Assembly (NCBI GenBank): GCA_030374765.1 | Contig: JARGXX010000095.1 | Span: 2,728,001-2,792,000, forward strand | Reading direction: 5' to 3' | DNA length: 64,000 nt | Source: Agarophyton chilense | Lineage: Eukaryota > Rhodophyta > Florideophyceae > Gracilariales > Gracilariaceae | Part shown: piece by piece, positions 45,217 through 55,785 of the stretch | Numbering within the stretch: the first letter of the stretch is position 1 | Layout of the letters: each line of letters starts with the position of its first letter | The notes under the pieces: model-generated | Databases searched by the model: none | What the model was told of the DNA's origin: nothing | Seen by the model: the letters and a program-made list of their open reading frames with translations, nothing else | Translations under genes and position numbers: made by a program

Positions 45217-46060
45217 ATTTGATCAAGGAATGACGCGAAACATGCCAGCAGAAAAAACAAAAGCAGCAACTGATTTAGTTGAAGACTGAAAGTCGCCAGA
45301 CCGAACGAGTGCTAAAAGAGAGGATAAAACGCGCTCGTACATAAAAAAATGCTGTTGTAGAAAGGCGGTCACAGGAACGAAAGATGAATCAAGGAATAGT
45401 TTATCAAAGTCGTGTAGTGAATTTCTGAGTGCGAACGTTCAAACATCTAAAGCGCTGTCGGATGAGATGAAATTATTCAGGAGACTTGTCGAAAGAACGA
45501 CAAAATCTGCTGTTATTGAATAGATTGAGACCATGCTAAAATCACATCAATTTGCGGCGGCTCTCCCAGAGTGAAATCTTGACTTAAAAGTGACTCTCTG
45601 TTTACAGTTTCCAACCTTTGTCAGTTTTTAAGGAACACGAACATAGAGAAAGCTCTCTACCAGTTGATGATTGAATGTATTGTCTAAACTAAGGTTGAAT
45701 CCTTAATTAGAACTGATGTTCGAGCACAGGTGCCTTTACAACTGCAGAACATAATTGTAGAAGTACTCCATAAGAAATTTGAACATTAAGAAGCACTGGA
45801 GAGAAAAAACAGGAAAACAAGTGCAATATCTGAAGTTTTTATATGCTTCACCTGGTTTGGTCGCAAGTTTCATGGACCCTTATTCTCTCGTCAGATCGAA
45901 AGAAGTGGGATAACGTGGGTTCTTTACTAAGTCAACTATGGAAAAGGCTCTCTTTTTGTTGCGAAAATATTTTGCGGGTATAAAAGACGGGGCTGTTGCA
46001 GGTACGCACGATTTCCAACGTTATGGGAAACTGCTCTGCACATGTGATAGGTTATTAAGC
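45217..46060 (+). pseudogene. Decayed plus-strand coding frame, right part; unidentified
   Basis: Coding character resumes right after the outer B element on the same strand as the frame at 25915-27416. One frame carries Lys/Ser/Thr-rich text such as MTRNMPAEKTKAATDLVED, SCSEFLSANVQTSKALSDEM and MKLFRRLVERTTKSAVIE over about 400 bases. Another shows YASPGLVASFMDPYSLVRSK and STMEKALFLLRKYFAGIKDG near 45840-45985. It is broken several times. No domain is recognised. Position and strand suggest that it is the continuation of the left part. Confidence 0.48.
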
Positions 46061-46071
46061 GTACCTCCGTG

Positions 46072-46560
46072 TGTAGGGCAAGGATAGAAAACTAAGCTAC
46101 ACAAAGTCGACCGGTATATTCCCCTCTAAGGGGTAGAACAGAAACGGAGTTTCTTCAGTAATGCAGGACGAAGTCGGGATGTAAGCTTGAGGCAAACTGA
46201 CACGACAAGCGGAGGGAGTGGATGAGAAGGGCTCGGTCCGAGGAAAGTGATGCAAAGGGGTAGTCAGCCAGACCAGTGGAGCAATGGAAAGGAAGGTCGC
46301 CGAACGGGGCGAACGGGGCGTAGGGAACGAAGGCCGAAGGACAGGGCAGAGAAACAGCCCCCTACAGGGGCGAGAGTGCGACAAGTAATACAAAACAGAC
46401 GCCGATGGAGGGAGTAGTTCTCTTGAAGACGCGGGGTGGGTAAGCCTACAGTGAGAAACGCGGCCGAACCTCCGCGGAGAGTTGTAGTACACGCCACAAA
46501 AACCCGGTTTTGGAAGGCTCACTGAGTTGCAAAGCGAGATCGCCCAGCCAGTTTATAGTG
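46072..46560 (-). repeat. GC-rich, pyrimidine-rich block resembling an A-type LTR
   Basis: On the minus strand this block has the same C/T-rich texture as the A LTRs, including a TCGCCCCTGTA segment and runs of TTCG and CCCC. Its left edge reads TGTAGGGCAAGG, which is the reverse of a TTGCCCTACA end like that of A1. The right edge and a target duplication are not clear. It is probably a solo or partial LTR of a third A-like subfamily. Long minus-strand frames here are chance openings. Confidence 0.4.
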
Positions 46561-47196
46561 TAGAATAGTATAGTAGAATCTCGATCTTAATGGAAATAAT
46601 GCAGATAAAAAAATATAAAAGAATCAGCGGTACTGGACTCCCACATGTACACCTCGCGCGTAGGACCATTCTGTCGGGCAATGATGGTCTTGAATAGAGG
46701 CATAATTCATTACAACGTGTAAGGAATAAAAGTTCATAAGTTGTAGAAAACAACGTTCACCAAGGTTGCACTTCAGAATGTCCAGAATGCTTTTTTGTCT
46801 CCAAACATGACCTTCTCCTTGCAGACAGGAGATGTCTCCTTAGAACGCTGGTTCAAATGTTATTTTTATCGATTATTCATCAACCGTATTCTGAAGTATG
46901 TGATATAGAATATGTGCCTACCTCTAGAAAAACTTCGCATAATCAAGCTTATTGATAGCGTTACCAACTACGATTCTGTACTCTTGATGAATAGGGCATG
47001 TAATATGATACATAATATTTTGACCAACAATGGCTGGCTGCAGAGTAGCGCATTCGCACCATATTAACGGGAAAAGCTAGTTTTTGTACATAAAGCGAGT
47101 TAAAATATATGCCTACCAGCGTTCAGACCACCAAATTCTTCTGAATTCTTCTTTTAAAAAGTAAAATTTGCGGCATTAGAGGCTGAAATATCGAGA
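46561..47196. other. AT-rich spacer
   Basis: No gene, repeat or element boundary that I can support. Confidence 0.55.
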
Positions 47197-47496
47197 GTGG
47201 GGCCAATGTGGGTCCTATTTGTGCGAAGAGCTTCTGATTTGGAACAGATTGGAGGGAAAAGAGACGAAATAGGATGGATTTATATTAACAAATCCTTTTT
47301 ATTGAAAGAAGTGGACAAAATAGAAAATGCAGGGGTAATAGAAAGGTTGCAGGGGAAAAATTGGAATGAGTTCTGCAAGATTGAAGATGATATTTCGTAT
47401 ATTCTGTCTGTGGACAAGGAAGCAGCTTCACTGCGTGGTGAATTTCGATTCTCATTGTGTTTTCATCAACTACTCTTGTTGGTACGGAACCAATGA
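47197..47496 (+). CDS. Unidentified 99-codon ORF
   Basis: An open frame from ATG 47197 with ordinary globular composition (RDEIGWIYINKSFLLKEVDK, LQGKNWNEFCKIEDDISYIL). There is no recognised domain, signal peptide or membrane segment. It lies on the same strand as the unidentified frame at 47610-47959, with spacer between. It may be an exon or a fragment of a dead gene, or chance. Confidence 0.3.
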   Translation: MGPMWVLFVRRASDLEQIGGKRDEIGWIYINKSFLLKEVDKIENAGVIERLQGKNWNEFCKIEDDISYILSVDKEAASLRGEFRFSLCFHQLLLLVRNQ

Positions 47497-47609
47497 AATT
47501 GCACCTTAAACTACTAGACCCATAGCGTTACAATTGACAATGAAACACTAAAATTCCGCTGGTTCCGTACAAATGTTTCCTCTGGTAGTAACTGTACGGA
47601 ATCACCAAA

Positions 47610-47959
47610 AAGTAATCACTGCATCACTGTGAACAGAGAAGCAGTAGGAAAGCCAAATATCCGAGCGGGAAAAATTACGAAGGAAACGTTGGTTTTGCGC
47701 TCACTGAACAACTAAATCGCTATGGTGCGCTTTATCATGTAGCGCTCCATCGCGATTTAGTCGATAATATGCACGATGGTACGCAGATGTGCGAATATTG
47801 GGCCACTGTCGAGGAAGTGTTTGAATACCGACGGACGCGTGGAGGTTCGGTAAAAGGGAAATCATGGGACGTTGCTTCGAAATGTCGGTTGTCCGCTGTA
47901 ATAAAATGGTATGGTGCATTGGGTTTACTGGTTCGATATACGCGAAGAATGGTTCGATA
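47610..47959 (+). pseudogene. Unidentified plus-strand frame of about 115 codons
   Basis: A continuous frame without an early ATG, protein-like throughout: KYPSGKNYEGNVGFALTEQL, then RYGALYHVALHRDLVDNMHD, then WATVEEVFEYRRTRGGSVKG. It ends at 47959. The nearest internal ATG is at 47769. No family is recognised. The lack of a start and the short length suggest an exon or the remains of a longer gene. It contains the hairpin at 47712-47760. Confidence 0.35.
47712..47760. repeat. Inverted repeat, 20-base arms, 9-base loop
   Basis: CTAAATCGCTATGGTGCGCT is followed, after nine bases, by AGCGCTCCATCGCGATTTAG. 18 of 20 positions pair. It lies inside the unidentified frame at 47610-47959. Confidence 0.8.
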
Positions 47960-47973
47960 ATTCAAATTGGTGG

Positions 47974-48007
47974 TTCCTTGCAAACCCTAGTAGTGGTTTG
48001 CAAGGAA
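47974..48007. repeat. Perfect inverted repeat, 13-base arms, 8-base loop
   Basis: TTCCTTGCAAACC, loop CTAGTAGT, then GGTTTGCAAGGAA. It lies just after the end of the frame at 47959. It could fold in RNA, but no function is evident. Confidence 0.85.
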
Positions 48008-48255
48008 ATGCACTAATGTGCTACTTCGGAAAACACTGGTATATACTTTGAAGACAGTGCTTCAATATTATAAGGAAAAAATGGAAACCCTTCACTGCAC
48101 TGTAGGCAATTTCGTGTATATTGGTTCTCTAAGATAGCACGCAATCAATACCCTCGCTGATGGTGTAAGAAACCATCAAAAACCAAAACAGCATCCCCGA
48201 GTATTGCGGTCCACCCCTCGAGCACTGGCCCCGTCGTTCTTTCATCTACTTTATA
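48008..48255. other. Spacer left of T2
   Basis: No gene seen. The TA at 48254-48255 is the left target-duplication copy of T2. Confidence 0.6.
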
Positions 48256-49574
48256 AAGTATGTTTCAAAATCATATCCCTCGCGCAAATTTTCCAAAAAT
48301 CGACGTTTTGGCTACAGTAAAACTAACAAAATCAGTGTGAAAAAATTTTTAAGTAAAAAAACTGTTTCAAAAACATAACTTTTATTGCATCCGTTTTATT
48401 CTAACGCGAGTTCAGTAGTTTATTTTTGCTCCTTTAGCCTGTATAGCACTTATACAACGCTTTGGCATTGATTCTATAAAAGGATTGATAGAATTACAGT
48501 CAATCTTTTCCCAGCAATCTTTGATACAATTTTTTAGATCAAAAACTGTATCAAATTGCCTTCCTTGCACATAAACCATTCTAGCCAACATTCCCCAAAT
48601 GTTTTCGATAGGGTTGAGGTCAGGAGAGCGCGCAGGCCATTCCATAACCGACATATTTAGACTATTGAACAACTGTTTCATAGAATTGGACTTATGCACA
48701 GGTGCATTATCTTGCTGAAAAATGAATTCTTCTCCGTGCATACAGTATGCAAAAGTTAAAAGATAGTTTTCTAGAACCTCAGCATACTTCTCAGAGTTCA
48801 TTGTAGTTTCAACAAAAGCCATATCAGTTTCTCCTTTCGTAGAGATTCCAGCCCAAACCATTACTGATGCGCCTCCTGAATGCCTGGTCACAAATTCTTT
48901 CTTTTCTTTTCGTAGATCATGCCAATAAAACTTATAGCAATCTGGACCATCAAGGTTAAACTTTATTTCGTCGGAAAAGATAACATTATTCCATTCCGTT
49001 TTCTAATAAGCCTTTTGAGCACACCATTCAACTCGATTCTTCTTGTGAATTTCTTTTCAAAGAAAAATTTTCCTCATTTTTGTGTACTTGAACAAATTTC
49101 GAAGGTTGACTTCACGCCATATTGTAGATCTTGATAGAGGCAAATTTAGATTTTTGACAAATTTTCCGCAAGATGAAGTGTAACGGCATAGTTCTCGCTT
49201 AATTCCACGCTTATCGGCCGGGGATAGTGACGTAGGACGGCCGGTTGAACGCCTTTTTCCGTAGGTAGCAGGGTTTTTGATGAAGTTGCTGATTGTTTTT
49301 GGGCTGCGCTTGAGTTTTTGGGCTGCGCTTGAGTTTTCGGGCTATATCTGCTGAAATAATACCCTGACCTACTAATGCCATGATTTCCAGCTGTTCAGAG
49401 CGTGTCAGAGGTGCGCCACGAGCCATAATTGAGCTAATGATTGTATAAAGGATATACTTTTGAAACAGTTTTATTGACTTAGTGGTTTTTTGTTGTTGTG
49501 AAATGTGCTCTACAGTACGGAAAATGCCTTTTTGGCGCACTATTTGTAAAAGGATGTGTTTTTGAAACGCACTG
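48256..49574 (-). mobile_element. Tc1-type DNA transposon copy T2 (1319 bases)
   Basis: Same family as T1, inverted. TA flanks both ends (48254-48255 and 49575-49576). The ends read inward AAGTATGTTTCAAAATCATA on the left and CAGTGCGTTTCAAAAACACA on the right, imperfect inverted repeats shared with T1. The insertion lies 12 bases from the end of the decayed frame at 49588, next to the GC-richer block. Confidence 0.93.
48412..49426 (-). pseudogene. Tc1 transposase, T2 copy (triad Glu kept, frame broken)
   Basis: A transposase of the same family as T1, starting at ATG 49426 (MARGAPLTRSEQLEIMALVG). The catalytic positions FSDE, FQQDNAPVH and PDLNPIENIW are all present, so the DD34E triad is complete, unlike T1. 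The frame is broken by a tandem duplication of a 19-base unit (GGGCTGCGCTTGAGTTTTT on the plus strand, about 49312-49350), which shifts the frame in the DNA-binding half. A stop replaces the Trp that follows AY in the core. The C-terminal 160 codons (48412-48891) are open. It is an inactive copy, but less changed in the active site. Confidence 0.92.
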
Positions 49575-49587
49575 TATGCGGAGGGTA

Positions 49588-51258
49588 TCACTCTATCTTG
49601 GTCAGCACCTTGTACGTCCCACAATTCAGGTCTGTGATACTATGCTCGGTTGTGCCTTCTTCTCTCACGAAGTAGCATCTATTGTCACACTCATGAATCC
49701 AAACCGCGCGGCGCACGCCGACTCTGAATCGCATAAGCTGCATTTTACTTGGCGAGAATGTACACTCGCCTGGGCCTTCTACCATCGGCTTTAAAAAAAC
49801 CCAAACCACATAGTCACAGTTCCTACTAAGTACCATAAATAGTTGCTGTTCGTCTTGTGCGTCATCCCGCCTACGTACCACAGTATTTGCGGCCACGACT
49901 TCTTCAACAATTGATGATAATGCGTCGCCCTCGTTAACAATATTGTGCACATAAGAACTCTGTCGCCCACCATACTTCTCCACTGATACGTATCTAGCCC
50001 GCCAGAGCATCTCAATTTGATGTCTTTTCCTTCCTGGGATTTCTGCCACGTGCTTCTCTAACTGACGGACTGCCTCCCAGTGGTGCAGAGGCCAGTAATG
50101 CGCTTGCTTTCGAATAACTGCCTCCTATTCGAAGCGTCGTCCCCACGGGAGATTGACATTTCCACACCCCAGCAATTGCGTCATGACCGGTTCTCGAAAT
50201 CTCTCGCTCATCTTTTTCTTAAAAGCTTGCAGCATTTAAGCTGCACCCTTTGTCGAGTCGTCCAATTCGATTCCATCGATCCCCAATAGCAGGCTGTGCC
50301 GCCCCATCCCTCTGCATTTCTGTTGCATTCTTCCTCCAGTCGACCTACAAGTGTAGAGTGTATGGTGCAGCTCGACCCAGTCTCGAGCAATGGATTTCTC
50401 CATGGCCGTGCGATGTGAGTCGTGAGGCGTATTTACTTCAAGCCAGTATTTAAACGTTCTGTTAACCAATTCCAAAACCATTTCAGATCAGTTCCTGGAA
50501 TGTGCAAAATTTAGAATGGTGTGAACGCACAGTTCAAGGGCTCTATGGGCGCTTGGATTGTACATAACCTTCGCGCTCTCTTCGCGTGTGCGGTAAATAG
50601 GGGCTACAGTTTGCAAGTGGAGTTCCGTTGTTCTCTTCATCTTTCCCTGATACAGTAGCACACCCTCGCGGTCCGTGTAACGCATGTTCGCCACTCCAGC
50701 AGTCTCATTCGTTGGTCATCAGTAGATGCCGGCTATAAAATCTTGCGAAAGGCGCAACAACGCGAAAACAGATTCTCCGACCCCCCCCGCACAACTGTTC
50801 AAACACAGGAGGCACATCAGGACAAAGAGATATTCCGACATCGTCAATCCCAAGAGTGACTTGTACATGTCCAACTTGTCCCATAGAAAAATATTAATCG
50901 AGACGGGAAGACCATTCCGTGTAGTAGCGCTAAAAATCCAGGGTTTCACTGCGACTCGATCTCTGTTCGATGAGAGCTCATTGAAACACATGTTCAAGAC
51001 GTTCTTTGTGAGCTCGGTGAGAAGGTGATCAAGAATCGCGGCCGCACTGAGACTCTAATCAAACACTGGAACCAGCACAGGATTGTTGTATTTTGTAAGG
51101 CAAGGGCTCTGCGCCGTATACAGCTTTTCAGAGAACTTAACATAGGGTAGATAGCTTGCGCTCTCGTGTGTGGCGCATTCAATTCCAAGTCTCCTCATAA
51201 TTGCACTGGACGGGTTGAGACTTCCGTAGGGCGCCCATCCTGTCTTCAAAGGAAACAT
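49588..51258 (-). pseudogene. Long decayed minus-strand frame, unidentified
   Basis: A single minus-strand frame stays protein-like for about 1.67 kb. Readable blocks include SNRDRVAVKPWIFSATTRNG, SINIFLWDKLDMYKSLLGLT, ANMRYTDREGVLLYQGKMKR, EKSIARDWVELHHTLYTCRS and SYVHNIVNEGDALSSIVEEV. About five or six breaks interrupt it. There is a possible hydrophobic segment in the LTMSEYLFVLMCLLCLN stretch. The last open part has 153 codons and ends 12 bases before T2. No domain is recognised. Local GC content is visibly higher than in the neighbouring AT-rich DNA. It could be a dead host gene or a fossil gene of a large integrated DNA element. Confidence 0.5.
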
Positions 51259-52190
51259 ATCCTAGTCTTCTCAATTTTATCTTGATGGAATACATTATCT
51301 CTGGTTCAGTGTCAGCTTTCCTTCTTGTCACCGCGCATAACGTTCAAAAGGCGTCCGCCGTGTGCCCCACCACATTAAAAGTTGCAGCGAAACTGGGGCA
51401 GTGCCCGAAGAATGACACGAGATCTTTGAAAATTCTAACGCATCAACCGTACGGGTTCATTCCTTATACTCTCTTTACAGCTCCATTCACCATATCATCC
51501 TTAATTAGATCTTAGGGGTGGCTAAGAGTTTGCCCGTGCGGTTTAAGCGTAAGGACGCGGGCTGCCGCAACAGATCTTCTCGCCTCCGACGACAGTCCGG
51601 GCGCCATGATGTAGCATCCCCTCACACAACGAGAACGGGACATAAATTTGTGTTGCTTAAAGCCGTCAGCATACAAATGTATCCATTACACAAAATGCCT
51701 CTCTCCATTCTTCAAATATCACATGGTCATCTGTCTCCTGGACATGGGCCCTTCGGAAAAAGAATCCGTCCCCTACTTTCACCTTGGAAGCCGTATCACG
51801 TCTGCTGCTACAATCGAAGCGATTTTTACTCTGACTCTCGGGGAATCACAATAAAACTGCTACCAGACAACCCGTTCGGTTAACTGCCCTCTTCCGAGAC
51901 AAACTATTGATGCGACGAGAATAAGGACAGTTCCCAACGATTGAATGCTGTCCTCCGGCCGGATAATCACACACAAATCGCCGTACGGGACCTCCATGCT
52001 CGCCCGATCTCCTGATGTGGCCATAGTGCATTGTGTACTCCCCGAGACCCTCCAATAACGCGTAGAAGAGGCTGGTCACGCTCTCTCGCTACTATTTCTC
52101 TTCTTAACGTGGCTGCTAAGGACGAATGAGGTGCTCTTTGCAAATATTGGTTCACACCCTTCTTCCCGGAAGACAACACACCCGAAGTGG
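51259..52190 (-). pseudogene. Further minus-strand coding remains, unidentified
   Basis: Coding-like minus-strand text continues upstream in changing frames, for example SLGTVLILVASIVCLGRGQL near 51890-51950 (hydrophobic, possible membrane segment) and LRREIVARERDQPLLRVIGG near 52040-52105. Several breaks prevent assigning a start or product. Plus-strand openings over the same DNA (51282-51883) look like shadows. Confidence 0.35.
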
Positions 52191-52198
52191 CCGATGTT

Positions 52199-54071
52199 TC
52201 AACATGCGTGGGAGAAGAAGACGCGACACACCAAATTCTTATAACAGTGCCAGAAACGAGGGTGATCCGGTAAGGTTTTCTGGGTTTTCTTAAACGATCT
52301 ACAATTATCGATATATCCCCGCCAAGCGAACCGAGAAATATAGGCCGCAAGCGGCATGGGCACAGCGCTGAGCATGGCGCCTGCATCGATTATGCTGACG
52401 TTGGCAGCTCGTGCGCCCACTCGCGCCCCACAGAGCGCCGACTACGCCCGTCACCGCCGCCCTGAACGACATCCCTCTGTCACCGCGACCACCACCACCA
52501 ACATTTCTCTGACATCTGCCAAGCCCTCAAAACAGGACAGGCTTCGAATGAAACATGATGCAGCATCCATGAAGTTGATTGCACGCTTCCAGGATTTCAG
52601 CTCTTCGCCACGATGATTTCGGAGGTCTGAAATACGCTCCAGAAGCCGGACGAGAAAGTCGTTTTCTACAATCAACATGAGCTCCGACCGGGAACCGACG
52701 AACTTCTTGTAGCACCTCTGGTTGGTGGCCAACATGTCTGGATCGTTGTCATGTTATCAGAGAGCACAACTGCTGGAAAGCCCTTCTCCAGGGAAAGGGA
52801 GACCGCCAATTAGACGCCAGTCACCTAAGACAGGGTGAGCTCACAACCTATCACCTCTCCTTGCTTGTATGAAGACCATTCCAAAAAAATTACCCCACGT
52901 TGTCGAAAAACTCAATCGGTTCCTGTTCCAAAGCTGTGTTGAGGTGGTGGACCAAGGTGGTGTACCCGTAGCTCATCGCGTACAAATCGGTTTGTTCGTT
53001 ATCTGCCCTGTTTGGGTGTGCCCCATTCGCAAATCTCATCCTACTCCATTAATCACTCTTCCCCTTTATTAACTTTTTATTCCGTTCCTGGCCGGCAATT
53101 ACATTCTGCTGCGATATGTAGTCGCCGCCTCCGATTCAACCAACCATTCCGGCACGGATGAGCTCGTCTGTATATCTCAATGGCTATCTTTTCTAGAAAC
53201 AAGCCGCCTGAAATTATCGCACCGAGCGTTATGAATGTATCAGTAGAGAATGTTGCCCTGAAAACAGACGCTAATGGCCCAAACCCACGCTGAAACTCCT
53301 GTTTAGTGTCATTTTCTTTTACAGAAAACACAACTGTCGTCAAGATCTCTCGCCATCCCGCGGAAAATGAAGGAGCGGTTGTGCGCTTACCCATGATCGC
53401 GGCCACAATGCTGTTGGAAACGGAGCGGAAGAGCGATAATTAATCGAAGGCCGTTCGGAGATGTGAAAGCCTCTTTTCAATATCCTTCCCGTACATTTTC
53501 TTTGGCTTCGCTTCCTTGTTTTCAGACAAGAAGTACTTGTAAATTTCTATTGAATGCTGCTGTTGAACAAAGAGGTCCGTGAACGGGTCGAAACAGACCC
53601 CCATTTTCTCAATACTGCTGCTTATACCATCAATTTCTTTCTTGACGCGCGACACCTGGCTCGATAAAACCTTTTATCGTCTCTTATGAGCGTTTTCAGC
53701 GCGACATAGAGGAGCCAGTGACGAGTCCGAGGTCATGAAGTCGACATGTCTTGCCGGGTGGAGTTGTTGGCGAGGTCGAAACACGCCAGGTGGAGATGGT
53801 GTAATAGTATCAATATTAAGAACTGTCCCAGAGGATAGATAAGATCTGAGAGGTGCAGAGAAACTTCGCACGTGGCAGTATGTCGGATATGGCTTACTTC
53901 TACAGGACGTGGCCGCCGGGGGAATTGAAACGTCGACGAGCTATCGTCATCCTGAGACCCACAAACAGCCTCCCCCACCTTCCAGGTAGGTTCCGGGGTA
54001 TTTGAGAAGCTTTTTTGGGACCGCGCTTCAGCGTTTTTGTGACCCCGTACCGTCTGTTGCATACAACGCAA
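52199..54071 (-). pseudogene. Cluster of decayed minus-strand frames, unidentified
   Basis: Protein-like blocks follow each other on the minus strand, largely in one frame from 53.9 to 53.1 kb. They include SQDDDSSSTFQFPRRPRPVE (near 53950), SSSIEKMGVCFDPFTDLFVQ and SENKEAKPKKMYGKDIEKRL (53440-53655), MGKRTTAPSFSAGWREILTT and FSTDTFITLGAIISGGLFLE (53077-53406, possible membrane segment), MLIVENDFLVRLLERISDLR (52600-52680), and IIDAGAMLSAVPMPLAAYIS (near 52350-52400). Several breaks. One or more genes may be present. No family is recognised. Confidence 0.42.
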
Positions 54072-54833
54072 TCAATCCGACGGCATCACGTGTGATTTAG
54101 TTCTCATCAAGTTCGTATCCAACCGTTGAAGTACTGTTTATCAGTGCTACAGAAGGTGTACGTCGTGAGGAAATATGGAAGCGAGATTGCGCTAGAGAGT
54201 TCTGCTTCCGTGTGGTGCTCTGATTGCACATCTTTTTCCTCTGACTTTCCCGAGTGGGTGGTGAAAAAGAAGAACATTTCGGCGACATTCGCTTTCGTCG
54301 GGAATTGGCCTGTCCTTGCAATCCTTCAATGGGATATTCTGGTTATTTGGAGGGGGCTATCAAGGAATCGTTTGGGCTCTTTAGTGCAGGGATAAAAACC
54401 AATTAGAAGGGCTCGCAATGTGATGAGAATCGATTTTTTGTTGGCATTTCAACGATACTGTATCACGTGTGAAGAGCTTATTCTGTGAAAAGTGTTTTTG
54501 CCTATTCCAGCGATACGGGAGAACCAGAAACCAGATTTATTTGGAGATGGTACTGCACGAACAATTTTGACCGAGTTGGGAACTGGGAGGCCGCCGCAAA
54601 GAGAACCAACGCTCGCGGAGTTCCCGTTAATTTCTACTCTCACCAGCCGCGCTAAAAAGAGGCAGGTAGGTACCAAACTTGCACCGGCCCTGTAATCCGC
54701 GTTGTGACTTGCATCGGCGGGATGTGTTTCCTTCCACATCTGGCACTGTCCAAGGCTTACCACGGTTCCATCGGAAGTTTTCCGGGTCTTTTTCTTTCTC
54801 CAAGACGAGCCCATAGCATGTTGGCGAGCCACT
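54072..54833. other. Ambiguous segment between opposed decayed frames
   Basis: Openings exist on both strands (54126-54395 plus, 54449-54964 minus), and neither looks convincingly coding. It may be the region between two divergent genes. Confidence 0.35.
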
Positions 54834-55785
54834 GTGGAGCACGTACATTCGCTGTTCAGCCGGGGTGACGTTCTGGCGACCGCGATGGGGATGTGTAAGG
54901 CTGCACATGGATACCAACAGATGCGATGCGAGGTAGAGTTTCTCCGCAATGAAGATATCTGCATAGGTGTGGATGTAGATGAGGATGGGAACTGCGGTCG
55001 GGAAACCTGGGATTTTGAAAAATATCACAAAGAGCTGTTGAAAAGCGCAAATGTAGAAGATTTTCGGATATTCAAGGTGTCCTCATCAAGAAAAGGTGGA
55101 CAAAGAGATGTGCAACGTGGGAGGAAAAGGTAGTCCCGGCTGGCCGGGACGCAAAACATTAGTAAAGAATAATATCAGAGAATACGCTAGGCACAGGTCG
55201 ATTTGTTGCGGTGTGTTGCTGCCATTGAAAGAAAATGGAATAGTGCGAAGACATTTCGCCATCTTCAGATTCTATAAAAGAGGGTGAATGGTGTACGTGT
55301 GCGTGCCAACGTTGATCTGGTGAAGCTATTGCAGCGGTCGCCGAGAAAAGCAAAGAGTGTTAATGAACGGCAAGTATTCGATACCGTGCTGCAGCTTTTA
55401 AAAGCAATGGTACAGTAGCCTTACGACCTTAGAGTGTTTCAATATGTTGCCTGACATGCTCTCAACGACGTCAATGCCCTAAGTGAGGCTGCAGAGATAA
55501 TATTCACACAGTAAATTTTGGACAAAGAGCACCCGTCCCAACACATACACGAAGCCTGCATCGTTTTCTCCACTGCAGCTGCAATTATGACATGGATAGG
55601 TATTACAAGTGACGCGGACAAAAAGTTGCTCCTAGTGAAGGAAACCAATACAAAGGCCGGGCGGATGATGCATGTGTTGGGAGGCGTACAGTGAAGCTCT
55701 GCGGACCCCTTGGGCGCCTTGGGAATTTTCGTCGGAAGGAGTTGCGCTACGGAAACTGGTGAAATCGATGAACAACAATGAACGG
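54834..55785 (+). pseudogene. Decayed plus-strand frame, unidentified
   Basis: Plus-strand coding text includes ICIGVDVDEDGNCGRETWDF and FEKYHKELLKSANVEDFRIF near 54955-55080. A second stretch stays in one frame from about 55290 to 55785, with VDLVKLLQRSPRKAKSVNER, ALNDVNALSEAAEIIFTQ, HIHEACIVFSTAAAIMTWIG and DADKKLLLVKETNTKAGRMM. About four or five breaks. The strand is opposite to the frames at 49.6-54.1 kb, so the block carries genes on both strands. No domain is recognised. Confidence 0.45.

Noticed and set aside
46097-46522. 141-codon minus-strand opening rich in Pro and Ser
   Set aside because: It is in a pyrimidine-rich block that looks like an LTR. Overlapping frames are open too.
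49588-51258. A reassigned stop codon as explanation for the interrupted long frame
   Set aside because: All three stop codons interrupt frames in this block, and frame changes occur nearby. Long intact A2 frames use normal stops. Decay is the simpler reading.
51282-51883. Plus-strand genes of 77 and 121 codons
   Set aside because: Minus-strand coding signal runs over the same DNA with protein-like content. The plus frames look like shadows.
49588-55785. A specific virus family (for example nimavirus-like endogenous sequence) as the source of the block
   Set aside because: I could not recall a matching protein or find a diagnostic motif. Naming a family would be a guess.
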